This document shows positions 1 through 10,633 of a DNA stretch of 64,000 nucleotides, piece after piece. The position numbers were made by a program, and so were the translations under genes. Position 1 is the stretch's first letter; each line of letters opens with the position of its first letter. Under the pieces are notes generated by a model. The model ran no database searches and had not been told where the DNA came from. It worked only from the letters and a program-made list of their open reading frames with translations. The stretch is taken from positions 216,707-280,706 of the forward strand of contig CAVZRO010000017.1 of NCBI GenBank assembly GCA_963777625.1, read 5' to 3'. Origin of the DNA: DATDIC01 sp963777625. GTDB lineage: Bacteria > Pseudomonadota > Alphaproteobacteria > Acetobacterales > Acetobacteraceae.

Positions 1-296
1 CCGGGATAGAGGTGCGGTTCAATGAGTGACGTTGCAACCAGGACGGAAATGGCCAAGGATTGCGTGATAAAGTGTTCGGGTCTGGAATACTCAGTGACGG
101 CTCGGATCTAGTGACCTGCACGAGGTTGTGCAGTTGGACCACATCGCCCCATCCGCCAACGCCAGCGCGGCCGGAAACGGATCTTCGTTCCGATCGTGGC
201 CCTATCGGGAAGAGCAGGTCGAGAAGAATGGCCGGCCGAAGAATCGTTCCGTTCAGGAATGTCAGTGTCGGCGATCTGGCGAAGCCGATCTGACCG
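1..296. other. No recognisable gene
   Basis: An open frame at 60-293 ends with TGA three bases before the ATG of the next gene, in the same frame. Its predicted product is Arg/Pro-rich and resembles nothing I know. I see no promoter, RNA gene or repeat here. Confidence 0.5.
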
Positions 297-1709
297 ATGA
301 GGGCCCTCAACGCCATCCGCATGGGCGGGTTCGACGTGCTGCCTTTGATCGAGGGCGGCAAAGGCGTGTCCATTTCGACCGGCATCTCGTCCGGCAACTG
401 GGCCGCGGCGGGCGGCGTCGGGACGTTCAGCGCCGTCAACGCCGACAGCTTCGACGAGCACGGGCGGCGCATTCCCCAGGTCTATCACGGACGCACGCGG
501 CGCGAGCGGCATGAGGAGCTGGTTGCGTACGCCATCCAGGGCGCGCTGACGCAGGCCCGGCGCGCCTATGAGCTGGCGGGCGGGGTGGGGCGGATCCACG
601 CCAACATCTTGTGGGAGATGGGTGCCGCCGAGCGGATCATCACCGAGGTGCTGGAGCAGGCGAAGGGCATCATCAACGGCATCACCTGCGGGGCCGGAAT
701 GCCGTACCGGCTGTCCGAGATCGCGCAACGTTTCAACATTTACTATTATCCGATCATCTCGTCGGCGCGCGCCTTCAATGCGCTGTGGAAGCGTGCCTAC
801 AACAAGGCGTCGGTGCTGCTGGGCGGGGTGGTGTACGAAGACCCGTGGCTGGCCGGCGGCCATAACGGCTTGTCCAACAGCGAGGACCCGACGCGGCCGG
901 AGGACCCGTATCCGCGCGTGCTGGCGCTGCGGCAGACCATGCGGGAGTTCGGCCTGGACGAGACGCCAATCATCATGGCCGGCGGCGTTTGGTGGCTGGA
1001 CGAGTGGGAGGACTGGATCGACAACAAGGAGCTGGGACCGATCGCGTTCCAGTTCGGCACGCGTCCGCTGCTGACGCAGGAAAGCCCGATCGGCGCGGCG
1101 TGGAAGAAGCGGCTGCTGACCTTGCAGGAGGGCGATATCTTCCTGAACAAGTTCAGCCCGACGGGTTTCTGGTCAAGCGCGGTCAACAACGGATATATTC
1201 GCGAGCTGCGCGCGCGCAGCGAACGCCAGGTCGCGTTCACCACCGAAACCATCGGCGAGCATATCGCGGAGTACGGCGTGGGGCCGCGCAAGCGGATCGT
1301 TTATCTGACCCGCGCGGACCTGGAGCGTGTGCGCGGCTGGGAGGACGACGGGTTCACGGAGGCGATGCGCACGCCGGATTCAACGCTGATCTTCGTCACG
1401 CCGGACAAGGCCCGGGAGATAACCCGCGATCAGGCGGCGTGCATGGGTTGCCTCAGTCTGTGCCGGTTTTCCAACTGGAGCCAGCACGAGGCGGACCATA
1501 GCAGCGGCAAGCGGCCGGATCCGCGCAGCTTCTGCATCCAGAAGACGCTGCAAAGCATCGCCCATGACAGCGACATGCCGGATGCTGTCGAACGGAACCT
1601 GATGTTCAGCGGGCACAACGGGTTCCGGTTTGCGCGCGATCCGTTCTATTCGAACGGGTTCATTCCCACCGTGAAGCAGTTGGTGGAGCGGATACTGACC
1701 GGCCGATAG
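297..1709 (+). CDS. Nitronate monooxygenase-like FMN-dependent oxidoreductase
   Basis: A 470-residue protein of the nitronate monooxygenase / 2-nitropropane dioxygenase group (NAD(P)H-dependent flavin oxidoreductase fold), probably cytosolic. The TIM-barrel start is visible (DVLPLIEGGKGVSIS, residues 13-27), followed by a GGVGTFS segment, and IIMAGGVWW and FQFGTRPL segments typical of the FMN phosphate-binding end of the barrel. It is longer than classical nitronate monooxygenases (about 330 residues). The extra C-terminal part carries a compact Cys cluster, C382-x2-C385-x3-C389, that could bind metal or be redox active. ATG at 297 is the first start after an in-frame TGA at 291 and no strong Shine-Dalgarno is visible. 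The substrate cannot be told from sequence. Family assignment is good, function open. Confidence 0.8.
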   Translation: MRALNAIRMGGFDVLPLIEGGKGVSISTGISSGNWAAAGGVGTFSAVNADSFDEHGRRIPQVYHGRTRRERHEELVAYAIQGALTQARRAYELAGGVGRIHANILWEMGAAERIITEVLEQAKGIINGITCGAGMPYRLSEIAQRFNIYYYPIISSARAFNALWKRAYNKASVLLGGVVYEDPWLAGGHNGLSNSEDPTRPEDPYPRVLALRQTMREFGLDETPIIMAGGVWWLDEWEDWIDNKELGPIAFQFGTRPLLTQESPIGAAWKKRLLTLQEGDIFLNKFSPTGFWSSAVNNGYIRELRARSERQVAFTTETIGEHIAEYGVGPRKRIVYLTRADLERVRGWEDDGFTEAMRTPDSTLIFVTPDKAREITRDQAACMGCLSLCRFSNWSQHEADHSSGKRPDPRSFCIQKTLQSIAHDSDMPDAVERNLMFSGHNGFRFARDPFYSNGFIPTVKQLVERILTGR

Positions 1710-1735
1710 GGTTTGGGTCGGTGTGCGATACCAGC

Positions 1736-1838
1736 CGTTCGAGAGGCTAACTCTCCCACGTCAGGCTCGCGCCGGCGGGTCTGACGCGGTCGCGATTGCA
1801 CGGACTGTCGCTGGATTCCCGCTTTCGCGGGAATGACG
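1736..1838 (+). repeat. About 103-bp dispersed intergenic repeat, copy 1
   Basis: This stretch matches, on the opposite strand, bases 59416-59518, including the CGTTCGAGAGGCT edge, an internal TTGCACGGA, and a terminal hairpin ATTCCCGC-TTTC-GCGGGAAT. It lies between the flavoprotein gene and higBA. A shorter relative of the hairpin end occurs near 62600. Confidence 0.8.
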
Positions 1839-1896
1839 GGAACCGGGATGCCGGGGACGGGAGTGGGTCTCCCTTCAGGAAGCCCCATTTGTCTGC

Positions 1897-1925
1897 TTGA
1901 CATGCGGTAGGCTACAGGCTACATT
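1897..1925 (+). promoter_or_regulatory. Predicted higBA promoter with overlapping direct repeat
   Basis: TTGACA at 1897-1902 and TACATT at 1920-1925 are separated by 17 bases. The tandem heptamer AGGCTAC-AGGCTAC (1909-1922) occupies the spacer and edge of the -10, where a HigA-type repressor could bind. Transcription would begin about 1931-1933, on the higB ATG itself, so the message may be leaderless. Motif inspection only. Confidence 0.55.
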
Positions 1926-1930
1926 CCGAT

Positions 1931-2209
1931 ATGATAAGGAGTTTTCGTCATCGCGGCTTGAAACGGCTATTCGAGCGCGGCGATACGGCGCAGGTCCGGC
2001 AGGACATGCGCGAGAAGATCGAGAACATCCTTGCACTGCTGAACCGGGCGGACAGGCCCGAAGTGATGGATCTTCCTGGTTTCCGTTTGCACCCGCTGAA
2101 AGGCGATTTGCGCGGTTTCTGGGCCGTGACCGTCCGCTCCAACTGGCGGATTATATGGCGCTTCGAAGGTGCCAACGCGGTGGACGTGGACCTGATCGAT
2201 TACCATTAG
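1931..2209 (+). CDS. higB: HigB-type toxin (RelE superfamily mRNA interferase)
   Basis: A 92-residue protein with the HigB start MIRSFRHRGLKRLFERGD and the conserved core DLPGFRLHPLKGDLRGFW...NWRIIWRF...DYH. HigB toxins cleave mRNA on the ribosome and are neutralised by the HigA antitoxin encoded immediately downstream. The start at 1931 is fixed by the family N-terminus. No ribosome-binding site precedes it and the predicted -10 lies only 5 bases upstream, consistent with leaderless translation. Toxin-first order is the usual higBA arrangement. No truncation or missing segment is visible, so the toxin looks intact. Confidence 0.93.
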   Translation: MIRSFRHRGLKRLFERGDTAQVRQDMREKIENILALLNRADRPEVMDLPGFRLHPLKGDLRGFWAVTVRSNWRIIWRFEGANAVDVDLIDYH

Positions 2210-2221
2210 GAGGATCGAATC

Positions 2222-2521
2222 ATGCCGATGAAGACCCCCCCGCACCCCGGCCGGATTATCCGGCAGGAGTGCCTTGAACCTCTGGATTTGAGCGTGACGG
2301 ACGGTGCGAAGGCCCTTGGCGTCTCGCGCAACGCCCTGTCCGAACTGGTCAACGAGCGGCGCGGCGTCTCGCCGGAAATGGCGATCCGGCTTGCCAAGGC
2401 GTTCGGCAGCACTCCGGAGGCATGGGCGGGCATCCAGCTCGACTACGACATGGCGCAAGCTGTGCAGCGTGCCGGCCGGATCAAGGTGCGGCGCGTGCCC
2501 CTTCCCTCCCCGGCCGGATAA
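2222..2521 (+). CDS. higA: HigA-type antitoxin, XRE-family HTH
   Basis: A 99-residue protein: HPGRIIRQECLEPLDLSV, then a helix-turn-helix (VTDGAKALGVSRNALSELVN, about residues 25-44) and GVSPEMAIRLAKAFGSTPE, the signature of HigA/VapI antitoxins. It should bind HigB and repress the operon, plausibly through the AGGCTAC direct repeat upstream of higB. An ideal AGGAGG directly follows the higB stop, with 7 bases before the ATG. The strong antitoxin signal contrasts with the absent signal on higB and would favour antitoxin excess. Confidence 0.93.
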   Translation: MPMKTPPHPGRIIRQECLEPLDLSVTDGAKALGVSRNALSELVNERRGVSPEMAIRLAKAFGSTPEAWAGIQLDYDMAQAVQRAGRIKVRRVPLPSPAG

Positions 2522-2566
2522 ACACAACGGCAATGCGCGGGGGCTCGCAGCAAATGGTTATCCGGC

Positions 2567-4090
2567 TCAGTTCCAGAAACCGTCCGCGTCCTGCAGCCGG
2601 CGCCATGCCTTGGGCACACGGCGATGCGCCTTGCGGCTGCGCTGTTCAGCCCAGGACGCGAGCGCGGCAAGCCCAGGCAGCAGTTCCGGCCGGCCGCCCA
2701 CAAGTCGCTCGGCCAGGTCGGGAGTCACCGCCGCGTCGTTCACCTGGCCGAGAATCTCCTGCAAGTTTTTGCACGCATCGACCGCAGCCTTTACTTGCCG
2801 ATGCGGATAGAGTGGCGCAAGAAATTCGAGCGCATAGCGCAACCGCTTGATCGATTTGCGCAGCGCGTGCAGCGCCTCATGGGACGCCTCGTCAAGCCGG
2901 CGGCCCCGTTTGGCCACCGTGCGTGATAGCGGCTTGATCAGCTCAGGCGCCAGGTCGGACAGCGGATGACGGAGCCGCTCGTTCCCCAGCATCATCGGAT
3001 CCTGCGCGCCGTCCTCGATCCACCCGGCGAGGCCAAGTAGCAGGCCGGTGAAGGAAGGTCCGTCCAGCTCCGAGCGCATGTCCTGCTGCGCTGTCGTCCG
3101 TCGGATCTCCGATTGTGTACGCAACAGCTCGAACCAGGGTCGCTCGGCGGCATTGGTTTCGGCCGCCGGCAAGGTTTCGTGCAGAAATACATCCCAGTCG
3201 CGCACCACTCCGAACACCTGGCCGACACGCCACAGTTCGGTGTCGAACTGCGTCGCGACCTGTTCCTGCAGCAGCGGCCGGAACAGGCGCAACGCGGCTC
3301 GCATCCGGCGGATCGCCACGCGCAACTGGTGCACGCCTTCGACATCGCCGCCACGGGCGGGCGCAAGATTGGTGATGATGTGGTGCAGGATCGCGCGGAT
3401 GATCGCGGCGAATGCCGCGGACGCCGGCAAATCCGGGGCGAATGCCACGTCGGCGGCCTTGACCGCCGACGGTGACGTCCCGGATCGCAAATGCAAACCA
3501 CGCTCCGCCTTGCTGGCGGGTTCAAGCGCCATCGGCACGGCGGCAACGAGCGCAGCGGCCAATCGATAGAGTGCGGCCACGTCGCCCTGTTTCAGCTCCA
3601 GTTCCAGCTCGGATACCGGCTCGCTGCGATTGCAGGCAATGATCACGCCGTGGTCGAACGCAGCCTCGATGGTTGCATCGCGATCGACATGGATCAGCCG
3701 CGTGGTGCGATGGATGTCGGTGGTGAAAGCCGGCCGCAGCCGGTCCGCACCGATATCGCGCAACGCCGACGCCGCCGGCGTGTCGGCCAGGGCGGCAAGA
3801 TCCGGCGTATCGGTTTCAACCGGCTGCTCCCACTCGCCTCGTTGGCTCGCAACCGCGTGCCCGGCGGCGGTCTTCAACGTCTGCAGGCGGTGAGTTCCGC
3901 TGCGGCGGATGCGCAAGTGAAATCCGTGCCGGGCGAGGTCCAGGTCAGGCGTGTCGAAATATGTGGTGATCTGGTGCCGCTGGTCGGGCGTGGCGTTCGC
4001 CATCACCGCATGGCGAGCCAGCGTATCGAACGCGGCGGCGGGAAGTCTCAGCTTGATTTCGGTTTCGGTGGGCTGGTCATTATCCGGCAT
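2567..4090 (-). CDS. CYTH and CHAD domain protein
   Basis: A 507-residue protein with an N-terminal CYTH domain (triphosphate tunnel fold). The ExExK signature is E9-T-E11-I-K13, followed by YFDTPDLDLARHGFHLRIR and further acidic/basic strands up to about residue 210. A C-terminal CHAD helical domain (about 225-500) has the repeated His/Arg motifs VHQLRVAIRRMRAAL (near 250) and HALRKSIKRLRYALEF (near 406). CYTH proteins act on inorganic or organic triphosphates and CHAD domains bind polyphosphate, so polyphosphate-linked phosphohydrolase activity is a reasonable inference. ATG 4090 is chosen because the domain starts there; the open frame extends upstream through the acetyltransferase gene out of frame. 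It follows that gene by 14 bases on the same strand. Confidence 0.9.
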   Translation of the reverse strand: MPDNDQPTETEIKLRLPAAAFDTLARHAVMANATPDQRHQITTYFDTPDLDLARHGFHLRIRRSGTHRLQTLKTAAGHAVASQRGEWEQPVETDTPDLAALADTPAASALRDIGADRLRPAFTTDIHRTTRLIHVDRDATIEAAFDHGVIIACNRSEPVSELELELKQGDVAALYRLAAALVAAVPMALEPASKAERGLHLRSGTSPSAVKAADVAFAPDLPASAAFAAIIRAILHHIITNLAPARGGDVEGVHQLRVAIRRMRAALRLFRPLLQEQVATQFDTELWRVGQVFGVVRDWDVFLHETLPAAETNAAERPWFELLRTQSEIRRTTAQQDMRSELDGPSFTGLLLGLAGWIEDGAQDPMMLGNERLRHPLSDLAPELIKPLSRTVAKRGRRLDEASHEALHALRKSIKRLRYALEFLAPLYPHRQVKAAVDACKNLQEILGQVNDAAVTPDLAERLVGGRPELLPGLAALASWAEQRSRKAHRRVPKAWRRLQDADGFWN

Positions 4091-4104
4091 CGGCTGTGCG
4101 CACT

Positions 4105-4662
4105 TCAGACGCGCAGATGATCGGGGATGCGCATGCCGAGCCGCTGCGGCACCTGCCAGATCTCCCGCGCCTGGCGCAGCGGGTGGAAGCCGGCGCGCAA
4201 ATAGGTGGGCAGGGCACGCGGATGGTCGGCGGTGCAGGTGTTCACGGTCATGCCGCCCGCGCCCTCGCGCCAGACGAGATCGACCGCCTGGCGCAGGAAG
4301 GCGTAGCCCACGCCGGTGCCGACGGCGTGCGGCATGAGGCCGAAATAGCTCAGATTGACGTCCGGCCAGGAACGCGCGTCGAGTTCGAAAAACCCGGCCG
4401 GCTCGCCGCCGCTGTAAAGCGTGTGGATGGACACCAGCGGGTCGCGCAGCAGGGCCGCAAGGTCGTGATCCGGCATGGTGCGCCGCAGCCACCAGACATA
4501 ATCCGCGCCGATCGTGTCATACAGGTAGCGATAGAAACCAACGGTGCAGGACGCGGCGCGGACGACCTGGCAGGATGAGGGCAGGCCGGGGGCGGCCTCC
4601 ATCGGCGGTCGATCCATCCGCAAGAACGTCACCGTCACCGCGATGCGCGCTGCGGGTTCCAT
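4105..4662 (-). CDS. GNAT-family N-acetyltransferase
   Basis: A 185-residue protein with the core of a GNAT acyltransferase: GGEPAGFFELDAR (beta strand 4), LSYFGLMPHAVGTGVGYAFLRQAVDLVW with the acetyl-CoA loop (G-x-G-x-G-Y), and NTCTADHPRALPTYLRAGFHPL (the usual N-x-x-x-x-x-Y-x-x-x-GF end). The substrate cannot be predicted. The start at 4662 (MEPAARIAVTVTFLRM) is the most downstream ATG preceding the whole domain; the open frame continues upstream into the hairpin array and is not coding there. It lies between rpoD and the CYTH-CHAD gene, all on the minus strand. Confidence 0.85.
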   Translation of the reverse strand: MEPAARIAVTVTFLRMDRPPMEAAPGLPSSCQVVRAASCTVGFYRYLYDTIGADYVWWLRRTMPDHDLAALLRDPLVSIHTLYSGGEPAGFFELDARSWPDVNLSYFGLMPHAVGTGVGYAFLRQAVDLVWREGAGGMTVNTCTADHPRALPTYLRAGFHPLRQAREIWQVPQRLGMRIPDHLRV

Positions 4663-4690
4663 GGCGATTATGCGTGGTGTTCGGAAGGCC

Positions 4691-4877
4691 AGGGGGCGCT
4701 GCCCCCTGGACCCCCGCCAAGGGCCGCGCCCTTGGAACCCATTCGTGGCTTCGCCAGGAAGGGGGCGCAACTCACTGTCACCACCGTCAAGGTTGCGCCC
4801 CCTTCCTGGCGAAGCCCTGAGCGCGGTCCAGGGGCCGTTGCCCCTGGCGGGGGGTCGAGGGGGGCAGAGCCCCCCTC
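4691..4877. repeat. Composite hairpin array A downstream of rpoD
   Basis: Five consecutive inverted repeats fill the rpoD-GNAT gap. Small stems are AGGGGGC/GCCCCCT (4691-4707), CCAAGGGC/GCCCTTGG (4717-4735), CCAGGGGC/GCCCCTGG (4829-4848) and GAGGGGGGC/GCCCCCCTC (4857-4877). In the middle is a perfect 25-bp inverted repeat, arms 4747-4771 and 4792-4816, with a 20-base loop. The outer stems recur in array B (21425-21609) but the core is unrelated. It could act as an rpoD terminator, but there is no U-tract. Confidence 0.85.
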
Positions 4878-4897
4878 GCCTTTCCACAACCCACGCA

Positions 4898-6835
<1,938 letters not shown>

Positions 6836-6868
6836 CTCAAGGCACTCCGGCAAATCTCGTTGAATTCT

Positions 6869-8654
6869 TCAGTCCGGGCTCGAACTTCCTGGCTCCGACG
6901 GCTCGGTGCGGACCAGGGCGTCGCGCGCGGCGCAGAGTGCGATGAGGCGTCGCTGAGCCGGCTCATCGGCGCAGTCGGCGAAAGCGCGACGCGCGGCCGC
7001 CACCTCTTCCTCCAGCCGAGCACGGTTCATCAGTCCGAAGATGTGCCACCAGCCCGTCTCGGCGTCCCCCGGCATCGCTTCCGCCGACGCGAATATCGGC
7101 AATGGAACCGGGACCGCTGCCAGCACCTGGTTGGCATCGGCTTCCAGTCCAGAGGCTGTGAGGTGGTTGATCAACCCCTGCGAGTCAAGCACATCGGCGT
7201 GATCCGCCCAGCCGCGCAGTGCATTTCTCAGTCGTTCGCAGCTCGGCGGCAAAACCACTGCGGCGAAAGCATGCTCCACATCATGCAGCAGGCTGGGATG
7301 GCGCAGCAGGATGGCGGTGAGGATGCGGCCGCGCTCAATCGTCGCCGGACCGGCCGAAGGCGGAGTGCGTGGCATGCGTGAGGGCGGCGGCTTGCCGCGA
7401 CGCCGTCTGGCAAAGAACCGATCCAGCAGAGCGTTGCGGTATTCGCGCGCCAGGGCGCGGTCGGGAATACGGCTCGCGGCCTCCACCAGCCGGTGCTGCA
7501 GCGCGGCACGCTGCTCCACCGTGGCATCGCCGACGTTCTCGCGCAGCAGGTCGTACAGCGCCTCCGCCAGCGGACGGGCGGCGTTGAGGATGGATTGGAA
7601 GCCGGCGTGTCCCTGCTGGCGTACCAGGGTGTCGGGGTCCTCGCCGGCCGGGAGTGCGGCGATTTTGAGGGTACGATCGGGTGCCAGCAGCGGCAGCGCC
7701 AGCTCCGCGGCGCGGGCGGCCGCGCGGGCGCCGGCGGCATCGCCGTCGAAGCACAGCACCGGGGCGGGGGATAGCCGCCACAGCTCGGGGAGCTGATCCT
7801 CGGTCAGCGCCGTGCCGAGCGGCGCAACCGCGCCGCCGAACCCGGCCTGATGCAGCGCGATCACGTCCATGTAGCCTTCGACCACCACGAGCTCGGCCTT
7901 GCCGTGCGGTTTCGCGGGCAAGATCGAGTCCGTAGAGGCTGCGCCGCTTGGCGAACAGCGTGGTTTCCGGGCCGTTCAGGTATTTCGGCTGACCGTCGCC
8001 CAGGATGCGGCCACCGAAGCTGATCACGGTGCCCCGCCGGTCACGGATCGGGAACATCACGCGATTGAAGAACAGCTCGTAGCTGCGCCCGGTGTCGGGG
8101 TCGGCGCGCATCAGCCCGGCTTCGATCAGCAGGTCGGTGCCGACGCCTTCCCGGCCCAGCTCAGCGGTGAGTGTGCCGCGGCCTTCGCCCGACCAACCCA
8201 GCCCGAAGCGGCGAATCGTGTCCTGGGTGAGGCCACGGCCCAGCAGGTAGTCGAGCGCGCGGCGGCCTTCGGGCAGAAACAAACGACGCTGAAAACCGGC
8301 GGCGGCCATTTCCAGCGCGCCGGCAAGCGTGTGGCGCCGTCGTTCAACCTCGGCCAGGGCGGGGGAGAGGCGTGGCACCTCCAGCCCCGCCTCTTTGGCA
8401 AGGCGCTCGACCGCTTCCATGAAGCTGGCGCCTTCCGACTGCATGACGAAGGTGATGGCGTCGCCATGCGCGCCGCAGCCGAAGCAATGGTAATGGTCGT
8501 CCCAGATATGCAGGCTTGGCGTTTTCTCGTTGTGGAACGGGCAGCAGGCCCGCCATTGCCGTCCGGCGCGTTCCAGCCGGGTGCGCCGGCCGATCAGCGG
8601 GGCCAGCGGCGTGCGGACGCGCAGCTCTTCGAGGAAACCGCCGGGCAGCGCCAT
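6869..8654 (-). CDS. dnaG: DNA primase DnaG (one frame break)
   Basis: Replicative primase that synthesises RNA primers and is recruited by DnaB. The N-terminal zinc finger is visible (CCPFHNEKTPSLHIW...HCFGCGAHGD, near residues 37-65), then the catalytic core, and the TOPRIM motifs ELVVVEGYMDVIALHQ and FDGDAAGARAA. A DnaB-binding C-terminal helical region ends the protein. The frame breaks once, after SLYGLDLA: a GGG run at 7916-7918 (CCC on the coding strand) carries one extra base. Removing it yields LDLAAKPHGKAELVVVEG and a 594-residue protein, normal for the family. Since dnaG is essential, I read this as a consensus error, not a true mutation. It begins 9 bases after yqeY and precedes rpoD. 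Confidence 0.92.
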
Positions 8655-8663
8655 TGCCGCGCC

Positions 8664-9122
8664 TCAGCCGCCGAGCCTTGCCTTCACCAGCGGGCCGGCC
8701 CGCGACATGTCGAGCGCCGCCGCGTGCCGGGCGCGCAGTGTGGCCATCACCTTGCCCATATCCTTGATCCCCTGCGCGCCGGTCTCCGCGATGGCATCGG
8801 CGACGGCCTGCTGCATGGCTGCGTCGTCCATCTGCCGCGGCAGGAACGTCTCGATGACTTCGATCTCGGCGGTCTCCTTGGCGACCAGGTCGGGGCGGTT
8901 GCCCTGACGATACAGGTCGATGGATTCGCGGCGGGATTTCACCATGCCGCGCAGCATGGCGAGCACGTCCTCGTCGGGTATCTTGTCGATGCCTTTGGGG
9001 CGGGCGGCGATATCCATGTCTTTCAGGCGGGCCAGGATCATTCGCAGGGTGGAGGTCCGGGGCGCGTTCCCGGCCTTCATCGAGGCCTTGAGCTGGTCGG
9101 TGAACTGGTCCCTGAGACTCAT
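8664..9122 (-). CDS. yqeY: GatB/YqeY domain protein
   Basis: A 152-residue YqeY-family protein, related to the tRNA-binding tail domain of GatB amidotransferase subunits. Seen: MSLRDQFTDQLKASMKAG, RTSTLRMILARLKDMDIA, ETAEIEVIETFLPRQM and the C-terminal KDMGKVMATLRARH. Standalone YqeY commonly sits just before dnaG-rpoD in alphaproteobacteria, as here. The precise role is unknown; tRNA or amidotransferase association is inferred from the GatB relationship. ATG at 9122 has GGAG about 9 bases upstream. The gene is divergent from carA and shares a 126-base intergenic region with it. Confidence 0.93.
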   Translation of the reverse strand: MSLRDQFTDQLKASMKAGNAPRTSTLRMILARLKDMDIAARPKGIDKIPDEDVLAMLRGMVKSRRESIDLYRQGNRPDLVAKETAEIEVIETFLPRQMDDAAMQQAVADAIAETGAQGIKDMGKVMATLRARHAAALDMSRAGPLVKARLGG

Positions 9123-9213
9123 CGGGTCGAACTCCGGGTGTGCACGGCTTCTATAATGAGCGGGGAGGCCGGACGCAGCGCCGGATAAATTTTCCTGCCG
9201 GCGATAGAGCGTG

Positions 9214-9242
9214 TTGCAGTGGGAAATTACTTCCCATACACT
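9214..9242 (+). promoter_or_regulatory. carA promoter whose spacer is a perfect palindrome
   Basis: TTGCAG (9214-9219) and TACACT (9237-9242) are separated by exactly 17 bases. Those 17 bases form TGGGAA-attac-TTCCCA (9220-9236), a 6-5-6 palindrome. A dimeric regulator bound there would block RNA polymerase directly. The -10 ends 6 bases before ATG 9249, so the transcript would start at or next to the start codon (leaderless). Visual assignment. Confidence 0.55.
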
Positions 9243-9248
9243 CGTGCC

Positions 9249-10633
9249 ATGACAGCAAACGTGGACCAGATCATCGCGCGGCTGGGCGGCCCGGATGCGG
9301 CTGCACGGCTGGCCGGCGTGGGCACCGAGGCGGTGCGGAAGTGGCGGCAGGCGCACGCCATTCCATCCCGGCACTGGGCCGCGGTGATCGGCGCGACCGG
9401 GCTGACACTGGGCGAACTGTCCGACGGCCCGCGGAGTCAGCCGGGGGGTCAGAACGAGCCGGCGCGCGACCTGGAGGAACCTCCGGCCGGGGCGACCGCG
9501 GCCCTGGTGCTGGCCGATGGAGCGGTGTTCTGGGGCCGCGGATTCGGAGCGCACACGGCGGATCCGCCCGCGGTCGGCGAGGTCTGCTTCAATACCGGCA
9601 TGACCGGGTATCAGGAGACGCTGACTGATCCGTCGTATGCCGGGCAGATCATCACCTTCACCTTCCCGCATATCGGCAATGTGGGCGCCAACACGGAGGA
9701 CATCGAGGCGACGACGATCGCCGCGCGAGGACTGGTGGTGAAGCAGGATGTCACGGAGCCATCGAACTGGCGGGCGGTGCAGCACCTGGATGCGTGGCTG
9801 CGGTCACAGAATGTGGCCGGGATTGCCGGGGTGGATACCCGCGCCCTGACGGTGCGGATCCGCGATGGCGGCGCGCCGAACGGGGTGCTGGCGTTTCCGG
9901 CCGATGGCCGGTTCGATCTGGCGGCGTTGCGGAGCCGGGCGGCGGACGTGGCCGGGGCTGGAGGGGATGGACCTGGCGAAGGAGGTTTCCTGCCGGCAGA
10001 CCTATGACTGGGATGAAACGCGCTGGGCCTGGCCGGAGGGGACCGGACGGCAGACGGCCGCCCGCTTCCACGTCGTCGCGGTGGATTACGGCGCCAAGCG
10101 CAACATCCTGCGCTGCCTGGCGTCCGCCGGGTGCCGGGTGACGGTGGTGCCGGCGACCGCGACGGGGGAGGATATCCTGCGGCACAGTCCGGACGGCGTG
10201 TTCCTGTCCAACGGGCCGGGCGATCCGGCGGCGACCGCGCTATACGCTGTCCCGGCGATGCAGGCGGTGATGGCGGCAGGCGTGCCGCTGTTCGGGATCT
10301 GCCTGGGGCACCAGTTGCTGGCGCTGGCTTTGGGGGCGAAGACGTTCAAGCTGGATCGCGGGCATCGCGGGGCGAACCAGCCGGTGAAGGACCTGGCGAC
10401 CGGGCGGGTGGAGATCACCAGTCAGAATCATGGGTTCGCGGTGGACCCGGAAACGCTGCCCGCCGAGCGCGAAGGTGACGCACGTGTCGCTGTTCGACGG
10501 GTCGAACGAGGGGCTGGCGTGCGAGGACCGACCGGCCTTCTCGGTGCAGTATCACCCGGAGGCGAGCCCGGGGCCCCGCGACAGTTTCTATCTGTTCGAG
10601 CGGTTTGTGGGGATGATGGAGGAGCGGCGATGA
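9249..10633 (+). CDS. carA: Carbamoyl-phosphate synthase small subunit with N-terminal HTH-like domain (two frame breaks)
   Basis: Glutamine-amidotransferase subunit that feeds ammonia to CarB for arginine and pyrimidine synthesis. Residues 1 to about 60 (MTANVDQIIARLGGPDAAAR, VGTEAVRKWRQAHAIPSRHW, GLTLGELS) form a YdaS/Cro-like HTH absent from textbook CarA; I believe it matches the domain NCBI calls carph-isopro. The CarA part starts near ALVLADGAVFWGRGFG and includes GEVCFNTGMTGYQE, GIAGVDTRALT, the class I amidotransferase nucleophile elbow FGICLGHQLLAL (Cys) and QYHPEASPGP (catalytic His/Glu). The frame breaks at GGGG 9954-9957 and at CCC 10459-10461, each fixed by removing one base to give 460 residues. 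An alternative upstream GTG at 9219 would lie inside the promoter, so ATG 9249 is preferred. Confidence 0.9.

Noticed and set aside
1731..1760. GTTCGAGAGGC resembles a tRNA T-arm
   Set aside because: No acceptor stem, anticodon arm or CCA end can be folded; it is the edge of the dispersed repeat, also present at 59505-59518.
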